A stretch of 14,804 nucleotides of DNA, from positions 1 through 14,804 of the forward strand of contig CALIJH010000165.1 in the NCBI GenBank assembly GCA_938017765.1. Reading direction: 5' to 3'. Source of the stretch: an uncultured Leptotrichia sp. GTDB lineage: Bacteria > Fusobacteriota > Fusobacteriia > Fusobacteriales > Leptotrichiaceae. The notes beneath the pieces are model-generated. The model saw nothing but the letters and a program-made list of their open reading frames with translations, searched no databases and was not told where the DNA came from. Positions 7,800 through 14,497 of the stretch are shown piece by piece (position 1 is the stretch's first letter; each line of letters starts with the position of its first letter). Made by a program: the position numbers and the translations under genes.

Positions 7800-9089
7800 T
7801 TATTTCTCCTGATTTTTTGATAATTTCTCTGTCAACAGCCTGTCTATTTCATTTTTTAAAATTTCTGTAGGTAAATAATTTTCAAAATTTTTATGAATTT
7901 TTTCAAGATTTTTCCATTCTTTTCTTTCCAGCATTTTTTGAAATGCTGTTTTTATGGACTTTTCAGATTTCAAATTTGCAATAAAAGCAATATCTGCCAT
8001 TTCTGCACGGACAGCATAATCAAACTGGTCATAATCGTGAGGAATTATAACCGCAGGTTTATTATATTTGATAGCCTTATACATAATTCCCGCTCCTCCA
8101 TGATGTATGACATAATCTATATGGGGAAATACTGCTTCATAGTCTATATATTTATATACAAATACATTTTCGGATATTTTTTTTATATCTTCATCTTTTT
8201 TTGTATAATCTCCCGAAGATACTGTAAAACAGATTTCGGGATATTCATTCCCCAGCTTTTCAGCTATTTTAACCATTTTTTCTTTTGCCCACAGAACATG
8301 AGTTCCATTACACAAAAATACCGTTTTTTTAAATTTCGAAGTATCCATAAAAGAATAATTTTTTTTATCAAAAGACGGCGAACACGGACCTGCCCATAAA
8401 AATCTTTCAGGAAAATCATCTCTAAATTCCAGTTCTTTCATTCCTATTGCTAAAATTGAATAGGGAGAATAAATCGTTTCTTCTCCGTTTTTATTATAAA
8501 GTCTAAAATCAAAAGCTTTCAGTTCTTTAGATACAGTCAGGCAGACAAGTCTTTTAAAATTTCTTATTACAGCTCTTCCTATACTGTCTCTTATTTTATA
8601 AAACATATTATTTTTTGGATACCAGCCTCCTAAATATCCCGGTGTTGTGCTTTTATTTTCAATAGCAAAAGGAGTGGGCATAGTAGTTATCCACGGTATA
8701 TTCAGCTTATTACAGGCTATTCCTGCGGGAACCGCTGTAAAATCGGCTATTACAATGTCGGTATTTCTTTTTTCAAATTCTTCTTTCAAATCATTTATAA
8801 TCTGAGGAATTATTTTCATATTTTCCTTAAATTGTTTATATAAAGCGATTACATCAGTTTTTTCAGGAGTGTTTGCTATGTCTTCAAAAATAGTCGGACG
8901 GTCTTTCAATACAACCTTACATTTTATCCCAAGACTTTCCACGACTTCTTCTTTCTGTATTCCCGTATAGACACAAATATCATATCTCTCATCATTTATA
9001 AGAGGTCCTATCATTTCCAGTAAAGGATATAAATGTCCGCTAAAAGGAGGAGCAACAATATCAACTTTTATTTTTTTCCAGCCATTCAT
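7800..9089 (-). CDS. GT1 (UGT/macrolide-type) glycosyltransferase
   Basis: Soluble GT-B-fold glycosyltransferase of 429 residues that should move a sugar from a nucleotide-sugar to a small or lipid-like acceptor. The N-terminal acceptor domain contains PPFSGHLYPLLE, with His19 in the position of the catalytic base. The C-terminal donor domain has the GT1 signature: HHGGAG at 329-334, then NKPAVIIPHDYDQFDYAVRAE at about 343-363, with Asp354/Gln355 placed to bind the sugar. The ATG has GGAG 6 bases upstream and overlaps the preceding gene by 29 bases. Related proteins glycosylate macrolides, flavonoids, sterols or diacylglycerol, so the acceptor cannot be named. Pairing with a ketosynthase and a ligase points to a lipid-like aglycone (inference). 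Confidence 0.88.
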   Translation of the reverse strand: MNGWKKIKVDIVAPPFSGHLYPLLEMIGPLINDERYDICVYTGIQKEEVVESLGIKCKVVLKDRPTIFEDIANTPEKTDVIALYKQFKENMKIIPQIINDLKEEFEKRNTDIVIADFTAVPAGIACNKLNIPWITTMPTPFAIENKSTTPGYLGGWYPKNNMFYKIRDSIGRAVIRNFKRLVCLTVSKELKAFDFRLYNKNGEETIYSPYSILAIGMKELEFRDDFPERFLWAGPCSPSFDKKNYSFMDTSKFKKTVFLCNGTHVLWAKEKMVKIAEKLGNEYPEICFTVSSGDYTKKDEDIKKISENVFVYKYIDYEAVFPHIDYVIHHGGAGIMYKAIKYNKPAVIIPHDYDQFDYAVRAEMADIAFIANLKSEKSIKTAFQKMLERKEWKNLEKIHKNFENYLPTEILKNEIDRLLTEKLSKNQEK

Positions 9090-9861
9090 AAATAAACTCC
9101 TTAATTTTCTGATTTTCTAAATAATTTAGATGTTCACAGTCGACTTCCTCGTCAGATTTATGAAAATCAAGTATTTTAGTATAAATATCTTTTTTCCCTT
9201 TAAAGATTATACAGTTTTCTATTTTTCCATATCCCTGTGCAACAGGACCTAATGAAAATATATGAAAACTTTTTTCTTTTATATTCTGATTTTCCAAAAC
9301 TGTATTTTGTTCTTTTGAAATACAGTTCCGTTTTATTAAAATATAATTTTGCTTTTCGGAAATACAACTCTGCTCTCTCAAAATATGATTTCGATTTTTT
9401 AAAACATAATTCTGTTCTTTTGAAATATGATTTTGTTCTCTCAAAACATTATCTCGTTTCTTTAGAGCATATTTTAACAGATTCAGACCCGAACTTTGAG
9501 TTATTATAACTATATTATCAAGGTCAAACAAAGGTTTTAGATGTCTTTCTATTTCTCTCTGAAATTTTTTATTATACAAAGTATGCCAGTAATAGACTAT
9601 ATTTGAAACTGACGCTTTAAGTATGGAAACTTTTTCAAACTTTTTATGTTCAAAATTCTCATTATAAGGAAAATTTGAATTTATAATATTATAACCGAAT
9701 TCTTTAAAAATTTTCAAAAAATTTTTCTGAGTTTCTGATAATGAGGCACTTTTATAATTACTGCTTCCACTTAGTATAATCACTGTCTTTTTCTTTTTTA
9801 TAAGTGTATTGTCTACATTCAGATATTGCAACTCTTTCAGATAGCTGCTAAACTTTTTCAT
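9061..9861 (-). CDS. Alpha/beta-hydrolase-like protein with internal heptapeptide repeat tract
   Basis: A 266-residue protein with the outline of an alpha/beta hydrolase. There is an early strand-turn VIILSGSSNY, a nucleophile-elbow-like IITQSSGL (Ser123, Gly125), an acid candidate Asp225 in FKGKKD, and His244 in DCEHLNYL before a C-terminal helix. The nucleophile motif is T-Q-S-S-G instead of G-x-S-x-G, so activity is uncertain. Just after the nucleophile helix, residues 137-192 form eight exact-length 7-residue repeats. The start is the ATG at 9859-9861, served by GGGAG 8 bases upstream; the longer frame to 9885 begins with GTG and lacks a site. It overlaps the GT21-like gene by 14 bases and the GT1 gene by 29. 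I do not recognise a named family; thioesterase, acyl-transfer or lipase-like roles would all fit. Confidence 0.65.
   Translation of the reverse strand: MKKFSSYLKELQYLNVDNTLIKKKKTVIILSGSSNYKSASLSETQKNFLKIFKEFGYNIINSNFPYNENFEHKKFEKVSILKASVSNIVYYWHTLYNKKFQREIERHLKPLFDLDNIVIITQSSGLNLLKYALKKRDNVLREQNHISKEQNYVLKNRNHILREQSCISEKQNYILIKRNCISKEQNTVLENQNIKEKSFHIFSLGPVAQGYGKIENCIIFKGKKDIYTKILDFHKSDEEVDCEHLNYLENQKIKEFIYEWLEKNKS
9286..9453 (-). repeat. Minisatellite: eight tandem 21-base units, in frame
   Basis: 168 bases consist of eight consecutive 21-base units (9433-9453, 9412-9432, 9391-9411, 9370-9390, 9349-9369, 9328-9348, 9307-9327, 9286-9306). On the plus strand their consensus is close to YTGTTYTYTYRAAATAYRAT plus T. 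They encode DNVLREQ, NHISKEQ, NYVLKNR, NHILREQ, SCISEKQ, NYILIKR, NCISKEQ and NTVLENQ. Units 1 and 4, units 2, 5 and 7, and units 3 and 6 are most alike, so a 63-base higher-order period is visible. Copy-number change by slippage would keep the reading frame. Confidence 0.9.
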
Positions 9862-11155
9862 AAGAAATTCTCCCGTCGGAAACACGAATTTTTTTATTTC
9901 TCCATTTTATTACAGGAGGAGTAACTAATGTATATATAAATATCAATATAATAATTATATCACTTATTATCTCATAAAAAATGACGGTCGGACTTTCTTT
10001 CTTTTTTAAAAGATAATATCTGAAAAAAAATAAAATAAAAGCTTTTATTATAAAAATGATGAAAGTAGTAAATATATATTTTATTCCTTCAAATAGACTT
10101 ATACCAAGCAATAATCCCGGAAGTATAGCAGGCAAAAATATAAATATAAGGAATTTTGCTGAAAAGGCTCTTTTTATATAGATTTTAGTAAATAAAAACC
10201 ACCTTTTCATAAGCAGTATATAATCCATAATTTTTTTTACAGTAGTTCTAACATTACAAAAAACTCCTGTCTGAATTATTTTCACTCCTTTTTTGGATAA
10301 ATAAGAAGCTAAAGCCAAATCATCACATAATTCATATTTTATTTCTTCAAAAACATTATATTTTTTAAAAAGTTCTATTTTTCCCATATAAAACATTCCG
10401 TTTATCGTTTTGCTTTCTTTCATATATGCCATTGGGAAATATGTCAGGAAAGAATTTCCATTTACAAAAGCTGCCGTCAGTTTTGAAAATATTCCTGTTG
10501 TTCCATAATTATAAGGTATTCCTGTTGCAATCCATTCATCTTTTCTTTTTTCATAAATACTGAATTCATTTATCCTATCCATATTTATAACAGTGTCGTC
10601 ATCTAAAATAATTATATATTCTGTCTGAACTTTTTTAATTATTTGAGCAATTTTAAAAATTTTAGGATTTATTTCCTGTGGCACTTCATCAATCTCAAAA
10701 ACAGTTACTCTTTTTGAAAAATTTTTATTATTCATTATTTCCTTTTTTGACGAATTTTCTAAAAAATCCCCGTTATTAAACTCTTTCCCTAAAAAAATTT
10801 TTTCATCTACTTTTTTATTTCCCGAGATTTCGTTATTTTTCAATATTTCTTTTACTACTTTTTGAGCAATTATATCATTTTTATCGATTAACCATATAAA
10901 TTTCATTTTATCAGTATTTTTGAGATTAGCTGTCAAATCCTCCGCAAGTCTTGGATCTCCCGAAAGAATTGGCTGTATAACAGTATAATTTTCTTCATTG
11001 ATACTGTATTTGATATTATCTTCGATATTATTCTCAATACTGTTTTTTATCTTGTCTTCTATATCTCTAAAATATCTATATGCAAAAATCAGCTTCAAAG
11101 TAAATAAACTTATCGTCATAAAAATCAGCAAATAATAAAAAGAATAAATGGACAT
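9848..11155 (-). CDS. Membrane glycosyltransferase, GT2/GT21 (ceramide glucosyltransferase/HpnI-like)
   Basis: A 435-residue GT-A-fold glycosyltransferase anchored in the inner membrane. An N-terminal hydrophobic segment (about 5-28) is followed by the catalytic domain and several C-terminal membrane segments (about 335-415). Catalytic features are the DDD of IIILDDDTVI (185-187), a CDDLALA acid block (Asp278/279) and LMKRW at 315-319, the GT21 (Q/R)xxRW site with its first residue replaced by Leu. VIKWRNKKIRV near the C-terminus also resembles HpnI and ceramide glucosyltransferases. It should transfer a sugar or amino sugar from a nucleotide donor to a lipid acceptor on the cytoplasmic face. 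It begins 5 bases after the SDR stop, and its RBS AAGGAG overlaps the end of that gene. Two Asn/Lys-rich insertions (36-55 and about 105-148) are unusual. GT2 membership is secure; the GT21-type role is probable. Confidence 0.85.
   Translation of the reverse strand: MSIYSFYYLLIFMTISLFTLKLIFAYRYFRDIEDKIKNSIENNIEDNIKYSINEENYTVIQPILSGDPRLAEDLTANLKNTDKMKFIWLIDKNDIIAQKVVKEILKNNEISGNKKVDEKIFLGKEFNNGDFLENSSKKEIMNNKNFSKRVTVFEIDEVPQEINPKIFKIAQIIKKVQTEYIIILDDDTVINMDRINEFSIYEKRKDEWIATGIPYNYGTTGIFSKLTAAFVNGNSFLTYFPMAYMKESKTINGMFYMGKIELFKKYNVFEEIKYELCDDLALASYLSKKGVKIIQTGVFCNVRTTVKKIMDYILLMKRWFLFTKIYIKRAFSAKFLIFIFLPAILPGLLLGISLFEGIKYIFTTFIIFIIKAFILFFFRYYLLKKKESPTVIFYEIISDIIIILIFIYTLVTPPVIKWRNKKIRVSDGRISYEKV
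9870..9874 (-). promoter_or_regulatory. Ribosome-binding site deciding the hydrolase-like start
   Basis: The minus strand reads GGGAG 8 bases before the ATG at 9859-9861, within the 3' end of the GT21-like gene. It favours this ATG over the upstream GTG at 9883-9885. Confidence 0.6.
10991..11050 (-). repeat. Degenerate tetrapeptide (12-base) repeat in the membrane glycosyltransferase gene
   Basis: Residues 36-55 read IKNS, IENN, IEDN, IKYS, INEE: five 12-base units, each beginning with an Ile codon, placed between the N-terminal membrane anchor and the first catalytic strand. The DNA units are diverged but keep the period. Confidence 0.5.
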
Positions 11156-11160
11156 TTAAA

Positions 11161-11934
11161 CTAAACTCCTTTTCTTAAAAATTTTTCGACTATTTTCAAT
11201 TGTAATGAAATCGGCAATAATCTCATTAATCCTGAAAAAACTCTATTTTTAAATCCTATAACCGAAAATCTTTTTTTCCGTTCAAAAATTTTTATTATAG
11301 CTTTTGCAGTGTCATAAGCACTCATTTCGTATTTAGTATAGGCGGCAAATTTTTTTCTTGTACTTTCACTAAAAAAATTAGTATTCACAGGACCGGGACA
11401 TATACTTAACACTCTCACATTTTTATTTTTCACACTCACTTCCTTATCTAAAGACAAAGAATAATAAAGAAGTGATACTTTTGAAGCACTGTAAACATTA
11501 AGATACGGATTGGGATACAATGAAGCTGTAGAACATATATTTATTACCGTTCCAACTCCTTTTCCGATAAATTTTTCCACAAATAATCTGCTTAAAATCA
11601 TTGGAGCAATAAAATTCACATTTATCATTTTTATTTCCTCATCTTTAGATAAACTTTTAAAATTACCTATTTTTCCAATTCCCGCACAATTTATAATTAT
11701 ATCTGTTTCCATGCCGTAATTTTCTGCCAGTTCACTCAATCTGTCCGTGTTATTTAAATCATATTGAATTATATTACATTTTATTTTATATTTACCCAAA
11801 ATTTCTTTCTGTACGTTTTTCAGTTTTTCAGCAGTCTTTCCTAATAAAAACAAATCAAAATTCTTTTCAGCAAATAAAATTGCCAGCTCTTTTCCTATTC
11901 CTGAACCTGCTCCCGTAATCAGTACAACAGACAT
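11161..11934 (-). CDS. Classical short-chain dehydrogenase/reductase (SDR)
   Basis: NAD(P)(H)-dependent oxidoreductase of 257 residues. The cofactor motif TGAGSGIG is at 7-14 and NCAG at 82-85 (a variant of NNAG). Asn107 is in a NVNFIAP context, with catalytic Ser135 and the Tyr148/Lys152 pair (YSASK). CPGPVNT follows at 179-185. The C-terminal 40 or so residues are basic and hydrophobic (FSGLMRLLPISLQLKIVEKF), which may bind membrane, as in some lipid-acting SDRs (inference). It is the first gene of the eight-gene operon, with AGGAG 6 bases before the ATG and a good promoter about 60 bases upstream. With the ketosynthase in the same operon, reduction of a beta-keto lipid-like intermediate is plausible. 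A free-standing FabG is unlikely given the context. Confidence 0.9.
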   Translation of the reverse strand: MSVVLITGAGSGIGKELAILFAEKNFDLFLLGKTAEKLKNVQKEILGKYKIKCNIIQYDLNNTDRLSELAENYGMETDIIINCAGIGKIGNFKSLSKDEEIKMINVNFIAPMILSRLFVEKFIGKGVGTVINICSTASLYPNPYLNVYSASKVSLLYYSLSLDKEVSVKNKNVRVLSICPGPVNTNFFSESTRKKFAAYTKYEMSAYDTAKAIIKIFERKKRFSVIGFKNRVFSGLMRLLPISLQLKIVEKFLRKGV

Positions 11935-11998
11935 AAAATTCTCCTATTTTAATTTATTGCAAACTGTTTCAATCAAAACTTTTCCAAAAAAATTTTTA

Positions 11999-12027
11999 AT
12001 TATATAACAATTTTAATTTTACTACAA
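11999..12027 (-). promoter_or_regulatory. Promoter of the eight-gene biosynthetic operon
   Basis: The minus strand carries a -35 TTGTAG (12022-12027), exactly 17 bases, then a perfect -10 TATAAT (11999-12004). Predicted initiation near 11992 gives a leader of about 58 bases, ending in AGGAG before the SDR ATG. All downstream gaps as far as 3743 are at most 5 bases or are overlaps, so this is probably the only main promoter of the operon. The -35 begins within 2 bases of the preceding gene's stop codon, and no terminator separates them. Confidence 0.6.
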
Positions 12028-12028
12028 A

Positions 12029-13768
12029 CTATTTAAAAAGTTTTCCATTGCTTTCAGTATCTTCTTTATCTTCTTCGATGACTTTCTTTTCAATCCCTGT
12101 CCAATTTATAATATTTTTTGTTTTTTCAAAAGATATTCCATTCATAAAATCTTTTTCATTCTCCAAACTTCCTGAAATTGCAGGATGATTATGTTTTATA
12201 ATTTCTCCTGACAATATATTTTTTTCAAAAATTTCGGCATCCTTTCCCCATAAAAAATAAACAATATCAGGATTTTTAGCGGATATATATTCCAACAGCT
12301 CTTTTGTAAACAAATTCCAAAACTTATGATGTTCCCCTGACTTACCTACAACTGTAGTGAGGGCAGCACTGACAAGTAAAACTCCCTGCTCTTTCCATGA
12401 TTTTATAAGTTTATCAGGAGAAAGTATCTGAAATTTCCCATTTTCTATTTCTTCCCGAATTTTATTTATGTCTTGAGATTTTCCTGTGTAAGTTTTATAT
12501 ATTAATTTCAAGATATTTTTCAATGACGTATTTATCTCAGAATCATTCCATGAAGATTTATTTACCTCAAAAGACAGTCCTGTAGCTACTCCTTCCTGAA
12601 AATAAGGATCTTTACCAATCATACAGACTTTTCTTGAAAAAATGGAATCGGAAAAAACCTTAAATATTTTTTCTTTTGAAGGAGTATAATGTATCTTTTT
12701 TATATCCATTTCTTTTATAAAATTATCAATTCTTATCACTCTGTCCAATGTAAAAAAATCATAATAATCATCGTGAATTCTATATTCCTGTAAAAAATTT
12801 TCTCTTATTTGAATATTTTTATTACTATTATCTTCATCGATTATTTTTAAAGTTACTATTCTATTATCAGTGCCTGAAATAAAAATCTGATTTTCGATAC
12901 AACATATTTTTGTAATTTCATTTTTAAAAATGCTCTGAGTTTTCAAAATATTAAACTCCCAGTCAGTAATAATCAAATCTCCATTGCCTAAACCGATAAA
13001 ATAATTTCCATTATAATTTTCAATATATGATATTTTAAAATCAGATATTTTTATAGAATTATACAGCTCTTTTTCCAAAATATTCCATATTTCTATCTCT
13101 CCGGTTGCAGTCCCTGCTATATATTCCAGCTCTGAAATTTTGGAAAATATATGATTATTTTCAGTTTCTATTTCAAATATTTTTTCCAATTTACTATCAA
13201 AAATATTAATTATATTTTTCTGACTATGCAGTTCCCTGTATTTTAAAATTACATTTTCTCCACTTGTGAATATTTTGTAATTTCCTTTATTATGTTTATT
13301 TTTATCACCTAAAATATCGGAATGGATTAATTCTTTTGTATTTGGCTCATAGGAATAAAGTGTGTCATTTTCAATATAAATAATTTTTCCGTCTGTAGTA
13401 AAATTCATAAATTCTATTACTTTTTCACTGTCAAAAACAGGCTCCACTATTTTTTTCTTCAGACTGTCGCATTTATATACTTTTCCCATTACAGTAGAAA
13501 CAAAAAAGATACTTGAAACAAATAATTGATTTTTTTCTTTTATGTATCTTATTATTTCGCTGTTTTTTACTTTTCCTCCTATTTCTTTTTCAATTTTTCC
13601 TTCTTTAAGAAACGCCAGTTTTTCACCTGTAATAATAATTCTCTTATTTACAGGGTCTACTCCGACATCTTTTATCCCCGTTCTGTAATTTATACTGTCC
13701 TCTAAAACTATATTCATACTTTCGGTCATTCCTTTCAAATATTTCCACACTTTACTAAATTTTACCAT
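12029..13768 (-). CDS. Beta-propeller-like protein fused to a divergent family-1 uracil-DNA glycosylase domain
   Basis: A 579-residue two-part protein. Residues of about 19-360 are rich in short beta-strand repeats (GTATGEIEIWNI, IGLGNGDLIITDW, ISGTDNRIVTLKI), typical of a WD40-like propeller. Residues of about 361-570 align with family-1 UDG: PSKEKIFKVF, GKDPYF (385-390, normally GQDPYH), GVATGLSFEV (normally GQAHGLAFSV), SLKNI, QGVLLVSAALTTV (461-473, normally QGVLLLNTVLTV), YFLWGKDAE, HPAIS (528-532, normally HPSPLS), and FEKTKNIINW. The catalytic Asp387 and His528 are retained, as are the Tyr389 and Phe400 pocket residues. The uracil-reading Asn is Ser467, the motif His is Phe390 and the Leu-wedge loop is shortened. 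The start is uncertain. The ATG at 13766-13768 has no RBS. The ATG at 13715-13717 has GAAAGG 13 bases upstream and loses no domain. It stands alone between rpsI and the next operon. The fold call is firm; base specificity is open. Confidence 0.8.
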   Translation of the reverse strand: MVKFSKVWKYLKGMTESMNIVLEDSINYRTGIKDVGVDPVNKRIIITGEKLAFLKEGKIEKEIGGKVKNSEIIRYIKEKNQLFVSSIFFVSTVMGKVYKCDSLKKKIVEPVFDSEKVIEFMNFTTDGKIIYIENDTLYSYEPNTKELIHSDILGDKNKHNKGNYKIFTSGENVILKYRELHSQKNIINIFDSKLEKIFEIETENNHIFSKISELEYIAGTATGEIEIWNILEKELYNSIKISDFKISYIENYNGNYFIGLGNGDLIITDWEFNILKTQSIFKNEITKICCIENQIFISGTDNRIVTLKIIDEDNSNKNIQIRENFLQEYRIHDDYYDFFTLDRVIRIDNFIKEMDIKKIHYTPSKEKIFKVFSDSIFSRKVCMIGKDPYFQEGVATGLSFEVNKSSWNDSEINTSLKNILKLIYKTYTGKSQDINKIREEIENGKFQILSPDKLIKSWKEQGVLLVSAALTTVVGKSGEHHKFWNLFTKELLEYISAKNPDIVYFLWGKDAEIFEKNILSGEIIKHNHPAISGSLENEKDFMNGISFEKTKNIINWTGIEKKVIEEDKEDTESNGKLFK

Positions 13769-13795
13769 TAATAAACTATTTTTACAATTATTTTA

Positions 13796-13801
13796 ATTAT
13801 A
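13796..13801 (-). promoter_or_regulatory. Isolated -10 element upstream of the propeller-glycosylase gene
   Basis: A perfect TATAAT on the minus strand lies 27 bases before the first ATG and about 78 before the internal one. The nearest TTGAAA is 22 bases further upstream, too far for a standard -35, so the element is only suggestive. A promoter is expected in this gap because a terminator ends the upstream ribosomal operon. Confidence 0.3.
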
Positions 13802-13969
13802 AAAGGAATGTTTTTTCTTTTAATTTCAAACTTTATATTGCCTTTCTTATATAGAAATATTATCACAAAAATATTAAAAGAAAATGAGTTCTTCCTGTTT
13901 TTTTTTAAATAAGATGAGAACCAACAAATTGTATATATACTATTAAAACAATTATTTTTTGATTATTTT

Positions 13970-14013
13970 AAAATAAAATAAAAACCCTTGAAAATATTCG
14001 ATTTCCAAGGGTT
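13970..14013 (-). terminator. Intrinsic terminator of the rplM-rpsI operon
   Basis: An 8-bp perfect stem, AACCCTTG/CAAGGGTT (arms 14006-14013 and 13983-13990), is partly extended by A/T pairs around an AT-rich loop. On the minus strand it is followed directly by a T-rich run (TTTTTATTTTATTTT). It lies about 73 bases after the rpsI stop. Confidence 0.85.
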
Positions 14014-14086
14014 ATATTTTGAATTTCTATACCATTTCTCTTTTTTATATATGCTGTAGAGTAACAAATATAATATTTCAAAAATA

Positions 14087-14485
14087 TTATCTTTTTGAAA
14101 ATTGAGGGCTTCTTCTTGCTTTCTTTTTCCCGTATTTTTTTCTTTCAACCATTCTTGAATCTCTTGTCAAGAACCCTGCTTCTTTCAAAGCTCCTCTCAA
14201 TTCTTCGTCAGCAACTACTAATGCTCTGGAAACACCATGTCTTATAGCTCCCGCCTGACCTGTATTTCCTCCACCATTTACATTAACTTTTACTCCGTAT
14301 TTATTTAAAGTTTCAGTCAATTCTAAAGGTTGTTCCACTATTTTTGCCAACAGTTCTCTTCCACCGAAGTATTCTCTCATATCTTTTCCATTTATTTCAA
14401 TCCCTGAAGCTCCCGGAATTAATCTTACTCTTGCTACTGAAGTTTTTCTTCTACCTGTTCCTAAATATTGAATTTTTTCTGCCAC
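14087..14485 (-). CDS. rpsI: 30S ribosomal protein S9
   Basis: Complete 132-residue S9, component of the small-subunit head. Its C-terminal basic tail (RRSPQFSKR) reaches the P-site tRNA in characterised ribosomes. Diagnostic segments are YLGTGRRKTSVARVRL near the N-terminus, the GGGNTGQAGAIRHGVSRAL block and the KKYGKKKARRSPQFSKR tail. Translation begins at GTG (14483-14485). The RBS AGGAGGT overlaps the TAG stop of rplM, so the pair is tightly coupled, as in most bacteria. A terminator follows. Confidence 0.98.
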   Translation of the reverse strand: MAEKIQYLGTGRRKTSVARVRLIPGASGIEINGKDMREYFGGRELLAKIVEQPLELTETLNKYGVKVNVNGGGNTGQAGAIRHGVSRALVVADEELRGALKEAGFLTRDSRMVERKKYGKKKARRSPQFSKR

Positions 14486-14497
14486 CTAAATTACCTC

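Larger units (their letters stand above)
13769..14086. other. Gene-free stretch between rpsI and the glycosylase fusion
   Basis: 318 bases, very AT-rich. It contains the rplM-rpsI terminator at its upstream (high-coordinate) end and the isolated -10 box near its low-coordinate end. I see no further coding potential, tRNA or repeat. A 61-codon frame at 13963-14148 overlaps rpsI and runs through the terminator, so it is not credited. Confidence 0.6.

Noticed and set aside
7893..8399. Plus-strand frame of 168 codons
   Set aside because: Antisense to the GT1 glycosyltransferase. It is rich in Phe/Ile/Tyr from reversed Lys/Asn/Glu codons, and no RBS or domain is visible.
9286..9453. Possible CRISPR-like array
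   Set aside because: The units are contiguous 21-mers with no unique spacers, and they stay in frame within a coding sequence.
9237..9509. Plus-strand frame with LLKYxxV-type heptad repeats
   Set aside because: It is the reverse reading of the 21-base minisatellite in the hydrolase-like gene. The repeat makes any frame look periodic, and the minus-strand product has flanking fold motifs.
13963..14148. Small minus-strand frame of 61 codons
   Set aside because: It overlaps the rpsI 3' end in another frame and reads through the intrinsic terminator stem. No ribosome-binding site was noted.
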